This document shows positions 17,121 through 25,490 of a stretch of 64,000 bases of DNA, one piece after another. The DNA comes from a bacterium (GTDB taxonomy: Bacteria > Verrucomicrobiota > Kiritimatiellia > CAIKKV01 > CAITUY01). How positions within the stretch are numbered: the stretch's first letter is position 1; the number at the start of each line of letters is the position of its first letter. The position numbers were made by a program, and so were the translations under genes. Location: NCBI GenBank assembly GCA_037143175.1, contig JBAWZF010000003.1:1-64000 (forward strand), in the 5' to 3' direction. Below the pieces are notes generated by a model that was given only the letters and a program-made list of their open reading frames with translations, was not told the DNA's origin and did no database searches.

Positions 17121-18880
17121 GGATTTATTAACCGCCGAAGGGCATCTAACTTCTCCCGCACTTCACCGTTCAGGTCGTTGGCCTCACAGAGCGACACCAG
17201 TTCATGCAGGCTCCCCTTCCTTGCCAGCATGCGTGTGCCGGTTTCCTTGGCCAGCCGACGATAGAACTCTTCGGCGAACAGGCTCAATTTTTTATTCTGT
17301 GTCTGCGCACGCCAGAGAGTTTTCCGGGTGGAGGCGTCCACCTTCTGATAGTTCGAGAAGTCGACGTCGCTACCATCAAACACCTGCTCAAGGATCAGTT
17401 CGTCCAAAAGTCGCTGCCGTGTTGAGGCAAACAGATCCTCCCCGGGCATGGTTTTGTTCGCCCAAGCCAGCAGAAGTTCCGGCGTAATGAAGTAGTTTTC
17501 CGGCTCATAGCGTTTCCACATGCGACTCTCAAGGGCGGCTTGGATACCTTCGCGGTGTTGCAGGCCATCGTTGTCACGGATTACCAACCCGCGCAAGTCC
17601 GGGATCATGCTGCGAAGTGCGTGGTAATGCTCGGCGGCATTCATGCCATAACCCCCTTCTACACGTTCCAGTTCTTCGTCCGAATTGCGTTCAGCGCCAG
17701 GGAAGTTATCTTGCAGGTAATACACATTCAGCCGGGCGCCATCGTCAAGCGCGGCCTTAACCGGATGTTCCAACTTTTCGGCAAAGGCGCGCAGCATGTC
17801 CACATCGGTACTCCCCTCGACGTAGAAAACATGGTTCGTCTCCCGTGCCTTGACATAGTGCTCGGCTCCAAAATGTTTCAATGCGTTCGTGATGTTCGTT
17901 TTCTTTGCCAGATTCTCCGCCTGACCACCCAGGATGAGCGTCAGGTTCGTCTCCAATGCCTCGCGCAATACCACCTCTGAATGGGTCACCATCACCACCT
18001 GGCAGCCATTCCGATGCGCGATGTCGCGCAGCAGCACATAGACCTGTTGTTGACGCAGGATTTCCAGATGCGCGTCCGGTTCATCCACTAGCAGCACACT
18101 GCGCTTGTGCGAATAGAGATGGGCAAAGATCAGTAGCATTTGCTGGAAGCCGCGCCCGGATAATGACAAGTCCAGTACGCCCCCGGTTCCACCCTGTTCA
18201 TACCCCAGTTCCACCGCCCCGATTTCATTCTCCCGCGGTACCGTTAATCGCACCCGGAAGAGCCGTCGCATAAGTTCCGTGATTTCCAGCCAGTCCTTCG
18301 GCTCCGTCTGTTGCACCATCAGGCACAAATTTCGGACAACTTCCGCTGTGCGCCCCAAGCCGAGGTTGTAGTTGATCCGGTTCGGCTGGATCACGGCCTC
18401 ATCGGCCGAAGTGCCCGACATCGGGTAGAGCAGCGAGACATCCAGCTTTGCCCCCGCCTCGATGGCGCCTTCATTGGCCAGCGTCTCGGAGGTCGGCTGG
18501 CAATACACAATCTCATCGCTGGCATGGTGTTTGAATGTCATCGTCACCGGCACAGGCTGCCCGCTCACATCCACCGCCACCGTGATACGCAGGTCGCTCC
18601 CTGATTTCAGGTCATGCCAGAAATGTTTCGTCTTTGGCACCGGCACCGAGAGGATGCCGAGCCGGTTCAGCGCCTTCCCTATCCTCTTTTCCGCCTTCGA
18701 GTTCTCCGACTCCATCCGCCAGGTCCGCAAGCCGATGGACCAGAGGGCGATGGCTTGTAAGGCGCTCGTCTTTCCGCAATTGTTCGGGCCAATGAGCACG
18801 GCAGGATGATCCAGTTCGATACGCTGGATATTCCCGTAGCGCTTAAAGTTCTCGATCTCGACGTAGTGCAACAGCTTCAT
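17117..18880 (-). CDS. OLD-family ATP-dependent nuclease (ABC ATPase plus TOPRIM)
   Basis: A 587-residue protein. The N-terminal ABC-type ATPase domain has Walker A GPNNCGKTS (about residues 32-40), signature-like LSLSGRGFQQML, Walker B SVLLVDEPDAHLEI and the His switch VMVTHSEVV. From about residue 355 a TOPRIM domain follows, with VFYVEGSTDVDML (metal-binding Glu) and LRGLVIRDNDG (acidic DND). OLD proteins cleave or nick DNA and act in phage defence, alone or with partners (as in Gabija). No UvrD-like partner is adjacent; the downstream coupled frame is an HsdR remnant instead. This suggests a decayed defence locus, although this gene itself looks intact. Confidence 0.85.
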   Translation of the reverse strand: MKLLHYVEIENFKRYGNIQRIELDHPAVLIGPNNCGKTSALQAIALWSIGLRTWRMESENSKAEKRIGKALNRLGILSVPVPKTKHFWHDLKSGSDLRITVAVDVSGQPVPVTMTFKHHASDEIVYCQPTSETLANEGAIEAGAKLDVSLLYPMSGTSADEAVIQPNRINYNLGLGRTAEVVRNLCLMVQQTEPKDWLEITELMRRLFRVRLTVPRENEIGAVELGYEQGGTGGVLDLSLSGRGFQQMLLIFAHLYSHKRSVLLVDEPDAHLEILRQQQVYVLLRDIAHRNGCQVVMVTHSEVVLREALETNLTLILGGQAENLAKKTNITNALKHFGAEHYVKARETNHVFYVEGSTDVDMLRAFAEKLEHPVKAALDDGARLNVYYLQDNFPGAERNSDEELERVEGGYGMNAAEHYHALRSMIPDLRGLVIRDNDGLQHREGIQAALESRMWKRYEPENYFITPELLLAWANKTMPGEDLFASTRQRLLDELILEQVFDGSDVDFSNYQKVDASTRKTLWRAQTQNKKLSLFAEEFYRRLAKETGTRMLARKGSLHELVSLCEANDLNGEVREKLDALRRLINP

Positions 18881-18916
18881 GGATTGATCTTTCTCAGACT
18901 TTCACACGAACGTTTT

Positions 18917-18984
18917 CCGCTCAAATAAGAACCTGCTTGTCATGAACGACTTATAGCAGAAGACCACCAGCCGCTCAAATAAGA
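18917..18984. promoter_or_regulatory. 14-bp direct repeat pair upstream of the OLD locus
   Basis: CCGCTCAAATAAGA occurs twice (18917-18930 and 18971-18984), 54 bp apart start to start, about 40-100 bp upstream of the OLD ATG. The exact duplication in the presumed promoter suggests a regulator-binding site or a small duplication. No clear promoter hexamers could be assigned. Confidence 0.45.
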
Positions 18985-19001
18985 TTCTGGGAGTCCGCCC
19001 T

Positions 19002-19017
19002 GTCTGACTTATCAGAC
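19002..19017. other. Small perfect hairpin
   Basis: GTCTGA, loop CTTA, TCAGAC. It lies in the 290-nt gap between the ABC permease end (19171) and the OLD start (18880), and may assist termination of the ABC operon. It has no T tract. Confidence 0.35.
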
Positions 19018-19068
19018 TGCCTCTTCGCCATGCGCGCGGAGTCGCTACTATTTAATGGCCGGAGTAAT

Positions 19069-19093
19069 AAAAGTCTCATGATGAGACTTTTTC
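19069..19093. terminator. Probable intrinsic terminator of the ABC transporter operon
   Basis: AAAAGTCTC, loop ATGAT, GAGACTTTT is a perfect 9-bp stem with A-run and T-run ends, so it could work in either orientation. It sits about 80 nt after the permease stop (minus strand), before the OLD locus. Confidence 0.6.
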
Positions 19094-19170
19094 ACAACTC
19101 ACTGATTTCACGCATGTTACAAAAAGCCTCGTTTGACGCGAAGAGCATTTTGTCGGGCAGGAGACTCATG

Positions 19171-20865
19171 TTACCCCGCCTTGAACATCTGCCCGAAGCG
19201 CTTGCCCATCAGGGCCGCAGCTACCAGAAGTCCGGCACCAAGCAGGGCCATGGCCCATACCCCAAGGGCGGCCGCCACATTCAGCCCGTTCTCCAGACTT
19301 TCAAGCAGGGCATAAATCGCCTTGGTAATCGGGTAGAAGTTTTCAGACTGCGCCAGAATCAGACTGTCGGACACCTCCAGCATGGAGAAGGAGAAACAGA
19401 GAATGGCGCCAGCCAGCAAATTTGCTGAAATCAAGGGGAGCGTGATACGCCAGACCACTCTGAACGGGGTCGCCCCGAGATTGGCCGCCGCCTCCTCATA
19501 GGTGGAACTGACCTGCTCCAGCCCGGCATGCGCCGCCCGGACCATGTAGGGCAGCCTGCGGATCGCATAACTCACCGACAACAGAATCATGGGATTCATG
19601 CGCGGATCCAACAGGGTGTTCGGGAACGAACCGGAAAAACAGCCCATATACCCGAACGCAATCACCAACCCCGGCACCGCCAGTGGCAACATCGCCAGGG
19701 CATCCAACCAGTCACTGCCCCATATCTTCTTACGCACACACAACCAGGCAATGCCGAACCCGAGCAACAGATCCAGCACCGTCGCAATCAGGGAAAAGGA
19801 AAGACTGTTGACCAAGGCCGTCCGCGTTAGCTCCGAATTAAGCGCCTGCCCAAAGAATTCGAGCGTGAATCCTTCCGGAAGTACCGTCAGGAACCAGCGA
19901 TGACTCACCGACAACAACACGACACTGATTTGCGGCAGTACGGCTGCAAACAACACGCCCCCCACCAGCAAATAGAGCAGCAGGGACCCTCTGAAGGATA
20001 AGGGAACTTCACGCCGGGCCTGGCTTAATCGTCCCAATGTGGCCACTGAGCGATGTCGGGACAACAGGCGTTTGCTAATCCAGAATCCGAGAGCGGAAAT
20101 GACCAGGACGAAGGTGACCATCGCATACCCTGAAGGGTTGGTTCCGATTTCGGCCACACTGTCATAAATCGCCACCGGCAGCACTCGCCGCAGTCCAAAT
20201 ACCAGAGGCGTTCCAAGCTCCGTGAAGGACCAGATGAACACCAGCGTCATTCCGGCAAACAGCCCCGGCATCGCCAGGGGCATCGTGACACGCCGGAATA
20301 CCCGCATCGGGGATGCGCCCAGATTCAGGGCCGACTCTTCCAATGATGGGTCAATGTTGGCCAGGGCGGCAACGAGATTGAGAAAGAGAATCGGAAAGAG
20401 ATGCAACGTCTCCAGAAGGACAATCCCGAATAGCGGGAAATGCCCCAGCCAGTCTACCGGTCCATCCACAATCCCGAGATTCATCAGCAACGTGCTCAGT
20501 GCCCCGGCACGTGAAAAAATAATCTTCATTCCCACGGCACTCACAAACGGCGGAAGAATCATGGGGAGCAATAGCAGCCCCGACCACAGGGCCTTTCCGG
20601 GAAAGGAACGCCTCGCAAATACCCAGGCCATCGGCAGGGCAACCCCGACACAACAAAGGGTCACACAGGTGGCTATGAGAAAACTCATCAGCCCCGCCTG
20701 AAGCTGAACGGAATTGGTGAACAGCCCGGCCACATAAATCAGCGTGAAGCCCCGGTCATCCCAAAACGAGCGCCCGAACACATGCGCCATCGGCCAAACC
20801 AGAAAGATTCCCAGTGCGGCCACAATGAGCGTGACAGAAATTGGTGTGCCTAATCGAATTTTCAT
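19171..20865 (-). CDS. Fused two-domain ABC transporter permease (FbpB/ThiP type)
   Basis: A 564-residue permease with two tandem BPD_transp_1 domains and about twelve membrane segments. Each half carries an EAA loop: ESALNLGASPMRVFRRVTMPLAMPG in the first and EAAANLGATPFRVVWRITLPLISAN in the second. Such fused permeases serve iron(III), thiamine or 2-aminoethylphosphonate importers. The start is MKIRLGTPIS at 20865, which overlaps the ATPase stop as ATGA; an upstream in-frame start would add 14 residues and is less likely. No periplasmic binding protein gene is adjacent, so the substrate cannot be named. Confidence 0.88.
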   Translation of the reverse strand: MKIRLGTPISVTLIVAALGIFLVWPMAHVFGRSFWDDRGFTLIYVAGLFTNSVQLQAGLMSFLIATCVTLCCVGVALPMAWVFARRSFPGKALWSGLLLLPMILPPFVSAVGMKIIFSRAGALSTLLMNLGIVDGPVDWLGHFPLFGIVLLETLHLFPILFLNLVAALANIDPSLEESALNLGASPMRVFRRVTMPLAMPGLFAGMTLVFIWSFTELGTPLVFGLRRVLPVAIYDSVAEIGTNPSGYAMVTFVLVISALGFWISKRLLSRHRSVATLGRLSQARREVPLSFRGSLLLYLLVGGVLFAAVLPQISVVLLSVSHRWFLTVLPEGFTLEFFGQALNSELTRTALVNSLSFSLIATVLDLLLGFGIAWLCVRKKIWGSDWLDALAMLPLAVPGLVIAFGYMGCFSGSFPNTLLDPRMNPMILLSVSYAIRRLPYMVRAAHAGLEQVSSTYEEAAANLGATPFRVVWRITLPLISANLLAGAILCFSFSMLEVSDSLILAQSENFYPITKAIYALLESLENGLNVAAALGVWAMALLGAGLLVAAALMGKRFGQMFKAG

Positions 20866-21932
20866 GGGGCTAGCAAAACGACATTTTCCGGCGTCACCGC
20901 CCACCAACGGGTGTCACCTTTCTTAAACCCAAGACAGCGCTGAGTTAACACCGTCGCTTTCAATGGTACCCCGGCCGCCTCCAAGGACACCGTCACCGTG
21001 GCACCATTCACTCTCACGCCCGTGATCTCGGCTTGGAACGCATTCACGCTGGCATCCGGTCCTTCCACACACTGGATATTTTCAGGACGTACCATACAGC
21101 ACCAGGAGCCGGAGGCAACCGGAGGCGCCTTATCCTCACTCTGCCAGGCCCATTGCCCCAGTTTGGTTTTCACCTGCGCCCCATTCACCACGCCATCGAT
21201 GAAGTTCGCTTCTCCCAGGAAATCCGCACAAAAAACGTTGGGGGGACGGGCATAAAGTTCGAGCGGCGTTCCGATCGCACTCACCTTCCCTGAATGGATT
21301 ACCGCCATACGATCCGCCAGCGCCAGCGCATCTGCCTGATCATGGGTGACATAAATAAAAGTTATATCCGTGTCGCGCCTGAGGGTTTCAATTTCATGCC
21401 GCATTTCAACCCGCAACTTGGCATCAAGATTTGAGAGGGGTTCATCCAGGAGAATGACCGCCGGATTGAGCACCAGGGCACGCGCCAGAACCACCCGCTG
21501 CTGCTGTCCGCCGGAGAGCTGCCCCGGCATCCGCTCCCCCAATCCCGCCAGTCCGACCCGCTTCAATACATCTTCAGTGCGGCTCCTGATTTCCAGCTTC
21601 GCCACACGGCGCTCCACCAAGCCGAAAGCCACATTATCATGAACGTTTAAATGAGGCCAAAGCGCATAGTTCTGGAATACCATCGGGGCCCCTCGCTCGT
21701 GGGCCGGGAGCTCTGCAACATCCCTTCCATTAAAGAACACTTTCCCGGTATCGGGGGTCTCCAGCCCGGCTAAAATCCGGAGGAGGGTTGTTTTGCCGCA
21801 GCCCGAGGGACCCAGCAGAAAAAACATCTCACCGGCGGGAATGGACATTGAAATATCATCCAGCGCCGTCACCGTACCGAACCGTTTGACAACGTGGCTT
21901 ACCTCAATGGCGGGGGAACTGGCTTCATTCAT
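20862..21932 (-). CDS. ABC transporter ATP-binding protein (FbpC/PotA type)
   Basis: A 356-residue ATPase. It has Walker A GPSGCGKTT, signature LSGGQQQRV, Walker B VILLDEPLSNLDAKLRVEMR and switch His YVTHDQADALAL, followed by a C-terminal TOBE-type domain (about residues 235-356). It energises the fused permease encoded directly downstream with a 4-nt overlap. Its own start overlaps the end of the phosphatase gene by 8 nt, so all five genes from lemA to the permease are probably cotranscribed. The family fits Fe3+, polyamine, sulfate or phosphonate import. Confidence 0.9.
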   Translation of the reverse strand: MNEASSPAIEVSHVVKRFGTVTALDDISMSIPAGEMFFLLGPSGCGKTTLLRILAGLETPDTGKVFFNGRDVAELPAHERGAPMVFQNYALWPHLNVHDNVAFGLVERRVAKLEIRSRTEDVLKRVGLAGLGERMPGQLSGGQQQRVVLARALVLNPAVILLDEPLSNLDAKLRVEMRHEIETLRRDTDITFIYVTHDQADALALADRMAVIHSGKVSAIGTPLELYARPPNVFCADFLGEANFIDGVVNGAQVKTKLGQWAWQSEDKAPPVASGSWCCMVRPENIQCVEGPDASVNAFQAEITGVRVNGATVTVSLEAAGVPLKATVLTQRCLGFKKGDTRWWAVTPENVVLLAP

Positions 21933-22365
21933 TTTTGATCTGCTCCAACAAGTTTCGTACGCGCGACTCCAAGGCGAAAAGGGCTACCTCAGGATCAAGA
22001 TCCTGAATATCCGCCACCTGCCAATACTGGATCCGATTAACCCACTCCGGAAAGCATTGCTCAATCATGGGGCGATGCTCCCATTCATCAATGGCAATCA
22101 CGAGCGAAGCCTCCGCAAAATCCGACTCCTGAATCTGGATGGGAAGTCGAATCGCATCGCCGGGGTTGATCTTACGGGCCCGCAGCCCCTTCAATGCATG
22201 AGGGGAAATGCTACCCATGTCCCCTGAAATCCGCTCCGTGCTCAATCCTCGCGACACCGCTCGGGTTTTGACGTCGTACGCAGGTGCCAGAGCATTGAAA
22301 AGCATTTCGGCAAACCGGCTCCGATAAAAGTTTCCGGTACAAACGAATAATACGATGTCAGTCAT
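21925..22365 (-). CDS. Low-molecular-weight protein tyrosine phosphatase-like protein
   Basis: A 146-residue protein with the LMW-PTP/arsenate-reductase P-loop at the N-terminus: VLFVCTGNFYRSRFAEMLF, containing C-x5-R (CTGNFYR). A late Asp in DIQDLDPEVALF may be the general acid. It is somewhat divergent from the canonical CxGNxCRS, with Phe-Tyr replacing the second Cys region, so phosphatase rather than arsenate reductase activity is likelier. It lies between the TPM gene (6 nt gap) and the ABC ATPase (8 nt overlap). Its substrate is unknown. Confidence 0.8.
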   Translation of the reverse strand: MTDIVLFVCTGNFYRSRFAEMLFNALAPAYDVKTRAVSRGLSTERISGDMGSISPHALKGLRARKINPGDAIRLPIQIQESDFAEASLVIAIDEWEHRPMIEQCFPEWVNRIQYWQVADIQDLDPEVALFALESRVRNLLEQIKNE

Positions 22366-22371
22366 GTCGAC

Positions 22372-23040
22372 TCATTTCAATATCACCGGTTCATCAGGCA
22401 ATTCGTTCGTTGAAACTCCAAGGGAGGGATATTCTTTAACGAGAATTTCGCTTACAGACTGGATGCCCTCCAAAATGCCCTTTTCAAAACCTCCGGCGGC
22501 AAAGCAGTGTTCCATGTGACGACAGATCGGTTCCCAGCCCTCTGAGCCCACCTTTTTGTCAACTCCGCGGTCCGCCACAATTTCAACATGCCGGTCGGCA
22601 AGTAACAGGTAAATCAGGACGCCATTGTTCTCGGAGGTATCCCATACATGTAACTTTGAAAAAACTTCCAGCGCCCGCTCCAGCCCGCGCCCCACTTCGA
22701 TGCGCAAGGTCCGATCATTCTTGGCGACCAACAATATGGCTCCGTCATTGACTCCCTGTCGTCCGATCTTCCACGCGTCCGCAACACGAATACCAAATTG
22801 CTCTATGGTTTCTTCGCCTGTGGAGGGAATAATCAATACGACCACCTGTGAGCCTTTGGTGGATTCGAACTGTTGGAGAACCCCCTCCAATTGTTGACAT
22901 TGGCCAGCGTTCAAGGTCCCCGTCAAATCCGTGACACGGCTTTTTAAGACAGGCACCGGTACCGGTGCAGCCATAACCGTGGCCCCCACAACCAGCAGGG
23001 CTAAAAGCGTAACAACATGCTGCCGAAACAGGTGATTCAC
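22372..23040 (-). CDS. TPM-domain (YgcG-like) secreted or membrane-anchored protein
   Basis: A 222-residue protein with an N-terminal signal or anchor (FRQHVVTLLALLVVGATVMAAPVPVPV) and a TPM_phosphatase domain. Conserved features are VTDLTGTLNAGQCQQLEGVLQQFESTKGSQVVVLIIPSTGEETIEQFGIRVADAWKIG and DGAILLVAKNDRTLRIEVGRGLE. It begins at a GTG (23040) that overlaps the lemA stop as GTGA. LemA and TPM proteins are frequently encoded together; they are linked to envelope maintenance, but a biochemical role is not settled. The C-terminus lacks a long glycine-rich tail. Confidence 0.85.
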   Translation of the reverse strand: MNHLFRQHVVTLLALLVVGATVMAAPVPVPVLKSRVTDLTGTLNAGQCQQLEGVLQQFESTKGSQVVVLIIPSTGEETIEQFGIRVADAWKIGRQGVNDGAILLVAKNDRTLRIEVGRGLERALEVFSKLHVWDTSENNGVLIYLLLADRHVEIVADRGVDKKVGSEGWEPICRHMEHCFAAGGFEKGILEGIQSVSEILVKEYPSLGVSTNELPDEPVILK

Positions 23041-23627
23041 TTGAAGTCAACCGAGGGAGGCTTGGCCAGATCTTTTTCGTTTTCGACAGTAAATGTCGGC
23101 TTAACCGTGTAGCCAAACAGTTTGGCGGTGAGATTTGAAGGGAAGGATCGCACCGTGACGTTGTAGTTTTTGACGGCTTCAATATAACGGTTACGGGCCA
23201 CAGCAATCCGGTTTTCAGTCCCTTCCAACTGCGCCTGCAGATCGCGAAAGACGCCATCCGCCTTGAGTTGCGGGTAATTTTCGGCCACAGCCAACAATCG
23301 ACCCAGACTGCTTGAAAGCTCTCGTTGAGCGGCCACAAATTTGGCAAATGCCTCCTCGTTGTTAATCAACTCCGGAGTGGCTTGGATCGCCCCCACTTTC
23401 GCCCGGGCATCCGCGACCTTGGTGAGGATTTCCTTTTCATGGGCGGCATAGCCTTTGACCACGTTAACCAGATTGGGCACGAGATCGGCGCGACGCTGGT
23501 ATTGGTTGAGCACTTCCGCCCAGTCAGCCTTGATCTGTTCATCCGAAGATTGGATGCGATTGTATCCACAACCGCTCAGGCCTAAACACAACGCCGCCAG
23601 CATGACCCATATGATCCCTGTTTTCAT
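23037..23627 (-). CDS. LemA family lipoprotein
   Basis: A 196-residue LemA protein. The lipoprotein-type signal MKTGIIWVMLAALCLGLSGCGYN has its Cys at about 20. The LemA helical core follows: VLNQYQRRADLVPNLVNVVKGYAAHEKEILTKVADARAKVG, and the C-terminal YNVTVRSFPSNLTAKLFGYTVKPTF. I place the start at 23627, where AAAGGA precedes the ATG, rather than at the ATG seven codons upstream. It is the first gene of the lemA-TPM-phosphatase-ABC run. Confidence 0.88.
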   Translation of the reverse strand: MKTGIIWVMLAALCLGLSGCGYNRIQSSDEQIKADWAEVLNQYQRRADLVPNLVNVVKGYAAHEKEILTKVADARAKVGAIQATPELINNEEAFAKFVAAQRELSSSLGRLLAVAENYPQLKADGVFRDLQAQLEGTENRIAVARNRYIEAVKNYNVTVRSFPSNLTAKLFGYTVKPTFTVENEKDLAKPPSVDFK

Positions 23628-23696
23628 CGAATATCCTTTCACTGCCAAATTCGTTCTCCATGGTTTACGTTATATGCTGATGCAAACAAAGCAGAA

Positions 23697-24050
23697 TCAT
23701 TTCATGGACTGGGGAGCAACCCATTTGCCGGTCGCAGCCCCCTTGTACATGGCTTCCATGACGGCGGGTTGTTAGGCGGCTTCGCGAACAGAAACCACCC
23801 GGGAACTCGTGTTACCACTGATCGCATCGAGCCAACTCCCAAAGCCCGCAGGCAGAGCGGCAGGAAGTTGATCATACGGCTGATCATCCTTATTGACCAC
23901 TGCCGCCCCCAGGTCGGCGGCCCGCTTCTGCGAACGGGCGGGATTCGGATCCCAGACCTTGGTCACCTTGAGGTCGGAGCGATTCAAGATCGCCTTTACA
24001 AAACCAGGGGTATGAATGTGCGCACAACCAACGATTCCGATATTTTTCAC
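23697..24050 (-). pseudogene. Gfo/Idh/MocA oxidoreductase remnant, middle deleted and one nonsense codon
   Basis: A GTG start at 24050 (good GAAGGAG site) opens with the Rossmann N-terminus VKNIGIVGCAHIHTPGFVKAIL and WDPNPARSQKRAADLGAAVV. After about 65 residues the frame jumps to what looks like the family's C-terminal end: RVVSVREAA, then TAA (23772-23774), then in the same frame QPAVMEAMYKGAATGKWVAP before TGA at 23697. An intact family member has about 330-390 residues, so roughly 250 internal residues are missing and a stop has appeared in the tail. The gene is non-functional. Confidence 0.75.
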
Positions 24051-24073
24051 GTTTTCTCCTTCATCTAATTTGA

Positions 24074-24403
24074 TTAGTAATCCAACCCGAGCGAAGCTAA
24101 AAGTGCCTCGTCAAGCAATTGCATCTTTCTCGAGGAAAGCGCGCCAACATATTGAGACAAACGCGCTTTTGGGAGGCTGACCAACTCGTCACAGTGAATA
24201 CTGCTTTCGTGCTTCAGTCCTTCATCAATGCCAACAACGACCTGTGTGGAGAGTCCGTCGTGGGCAGAGTAGACGGGAGCGCAAATGACTGTGGAAAATT
24301 TGGAATCAACAAGTACTTGCCGGCTAACCAGGACAAAAACCCTGGAGTGCTTGGGGTCCTGCGAACCTGGATGAAGAACCCTGAAGAGTTCTCCACGCCT
24401 CAC
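24074..24403 (-). CDS. MazF/PemK-type mRNA interferase toxin
   Basis: A 109-residue protein with the PemK/MazF beta-barrel pattern: [46 protein letters not shown], then [54 protein letters not shown]. Family members cleave RNA in a ribosome-independent manner. It begins at a GTG overlapping the antitoxin stop (GTGA), the standard antitoxin-first order. It is divergent at the N-terminus ([10 protein letters not shown] where GDIVWVD is common). Confidence 0.8.
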   Translation of the reverse strand: MRRGELFRVLHPGSQDPKHSRVFVLVSRQVLVDSKFSTVICAPVYSAHDGLSTQVVVGIDEGLKHESSIHCDELVSLPKARLSQYVGALSSRKMQLLDEALLASLGLDY

Positions 24404-24630
24404 AGCGCCACCTGAAAGTCCAGAACATCTTCTGCCTCACGATTGAGAGAACTGGCCTTACGATTAATGATTTCAAGATCCCGACTATCCTTCTCCTTGC
24501 GAGCAAGTTGCGTCAGGTAGTTTTTTGCAGCGCATTCCAGAAAATCCGACCGGCTCTTGAATTCGCCCAAGTTACGATCAATGGCCACTAGGATGCCGCC
24601 TGATAGTGTGATGGATGTCTTGACTTTCAT
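24400..24630 (-). CDS. Ribbon-helix-helix antitoxin partner of the MazF-like toxin
   Basis: A 76-residue protein. Residues 1-45 resemble a ribbon-helix-helix DNA-binding domain ([39 protein letters not shown]). The C-terminal tail is charged ([29 protein letters not shown]), as expected for a toxin-neutralising extension. It overlaps the toxin gene by 4 nt and is first in the pair, so it should repress the operon and neutralise MazF. Confidence 0.78.
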   Translation of the reverse strand: MKVKTSITLSGGILVAIDRNLGEFKSRSDFLECAAKNYLTQLARKEKDSRDLEIINRKASSLNREAEDVLDFQVAL

Positions 24631-24744
24631 ACCACAATAATATTCTAATTCATTTTCCCGTCAATAAAATACCAGTAGAAATTCCGGGAAAACGCATCTA
24701 AAACTTAAGCAAACCAGGAATTTTTGACATAATTCACATAATGT

Positions 24745-25143
24745 TCAGAATGGTGAGAGAAACAGTTGAGTCTCTTCATGAGGAAATACTTGCAGAATCT
24801 CAGCTTCAGCACAGATCTCCGCCTCAATCCCTGAAGAGGCAAACAGTAGGTCGAGCATCAGGCCGGAAGGCTGTTCCCCTGGTAACGCCAGACGTGCGGT
24901 GGCCAAGCGATGCGTCGCATCCTGTTCAACTGTCGCAAGAACACGAAACCCTGCCGTATGCAAGCTGTGAATGAGTGCTTCAGCTGCGCGATCATCTGAA
25001 ACGGAAACAGCCAGATCCAAATCACGCGTAAACCGCGGTTCCGTCCGGACGGAAACGGCTAATCCACCCACCAAGGCCCATGCTTCATGCTGGTGATTGA
25101 ACAATGCGGCAATTTGCTGTAACAGAGATTCCAGATGATTCAT
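24745..25143 (-). CDS. Nucleotidyltransferase-like protein (AbiEii-related), C-terminally short
   Basis: A 132-residue protein with the nucleotidyltransferase core WALVGGLAVSVRTEPRFTRDLDLAVSVSD, carrying the G-G and D-x-D pattern of minimal nucleotidyltransferases and AbiEii toxins. The frame ends soon after EAEILQVFPHEETQ, where relatives usually continue with a helical C-terminal part, so it may be truncated. The ATG at 25143 overlaps the upstream small gene (ATGA), supporting this start over one 24 codons upstream. It is probably the second gene of a two-gene module, possibly toxin-antitoxin-like. Confidence 0.65.
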   Translation of the reverse strand: MNHLESLLQQIAALFNHQHEAWALVGGLAVSVRTEPRFTRDLDLAVSVSDDRAAEALIHSLHTAGFRVLATVEQDATHRLATARLALPGEQPSGLMLDLLFASSGIEAEICAEAEILQVFPHEETQLFLSPF

Positions 25144-25355
25144 TGCCCCCACTCTCGAATTCGAACCTTGCCAGCAGTATCTCCGGGGATCGGATCCTCC
25201 GTACGGTGCAACCACGCGGACAACAGCTGATCAATCTGTGTTTCATTCGCAACAGGATTGCGTCGTCGCAGGTTCTGGCGCATCAACTCAATGCCCACAT
25301 CCATCAAAACCGCCGTGGTAGCGGCATTCTTAAGGTATGTATCAACATTAATCAC
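25140..25355 (-). CDS. Small helical partner protein of the nucleotidyltransferase
   Basis: A 71-residue, GTG-started protein (INVDTYLKNAATTAVLMDVGIELMRQNLRRRNPVANETQIDQLLSAWLHRTEDPIPGD). It is mostly helical, with an Arg-rich centre, and overlaps the nucleotidyltransferase start by 4 nt. Small proteins of this type (ELxRxxLRRxxP...AxVDxxLxxWL) commonly precede AbiEii-like nucleotidyltransferases, so it is likely the cognate partner or antitoxin. No enzymatic motif is visible. Confidence 0.6.
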   Translation of the reverse strand: MINVDTYLKNAATTAVLMDVGIELMRQNLRRRNPVANETQIDQLLSAWLHRTEDPIPGDTAGKVRIREWGQ

Positions 25356-25490
25356 AACAGAAATTTAGCACATCACCCCATGTTGCTCAACCCGAATGTA
25401 CCTGATAAAAGACCACAATACCCTGTCCCATTTACCATCGCATGAAGCCGCTCCTTGTGTTTCCACCTCTCTTCTGGCACCTTCTCACCC

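Noticed and set aside
23702-23887. A small separate minus-strand gene in the oxidoreductase remnant
   Set aside because: It is out of frame with the recognisable C-terminal block of the remnant, which reads in the original frame after the TAA.
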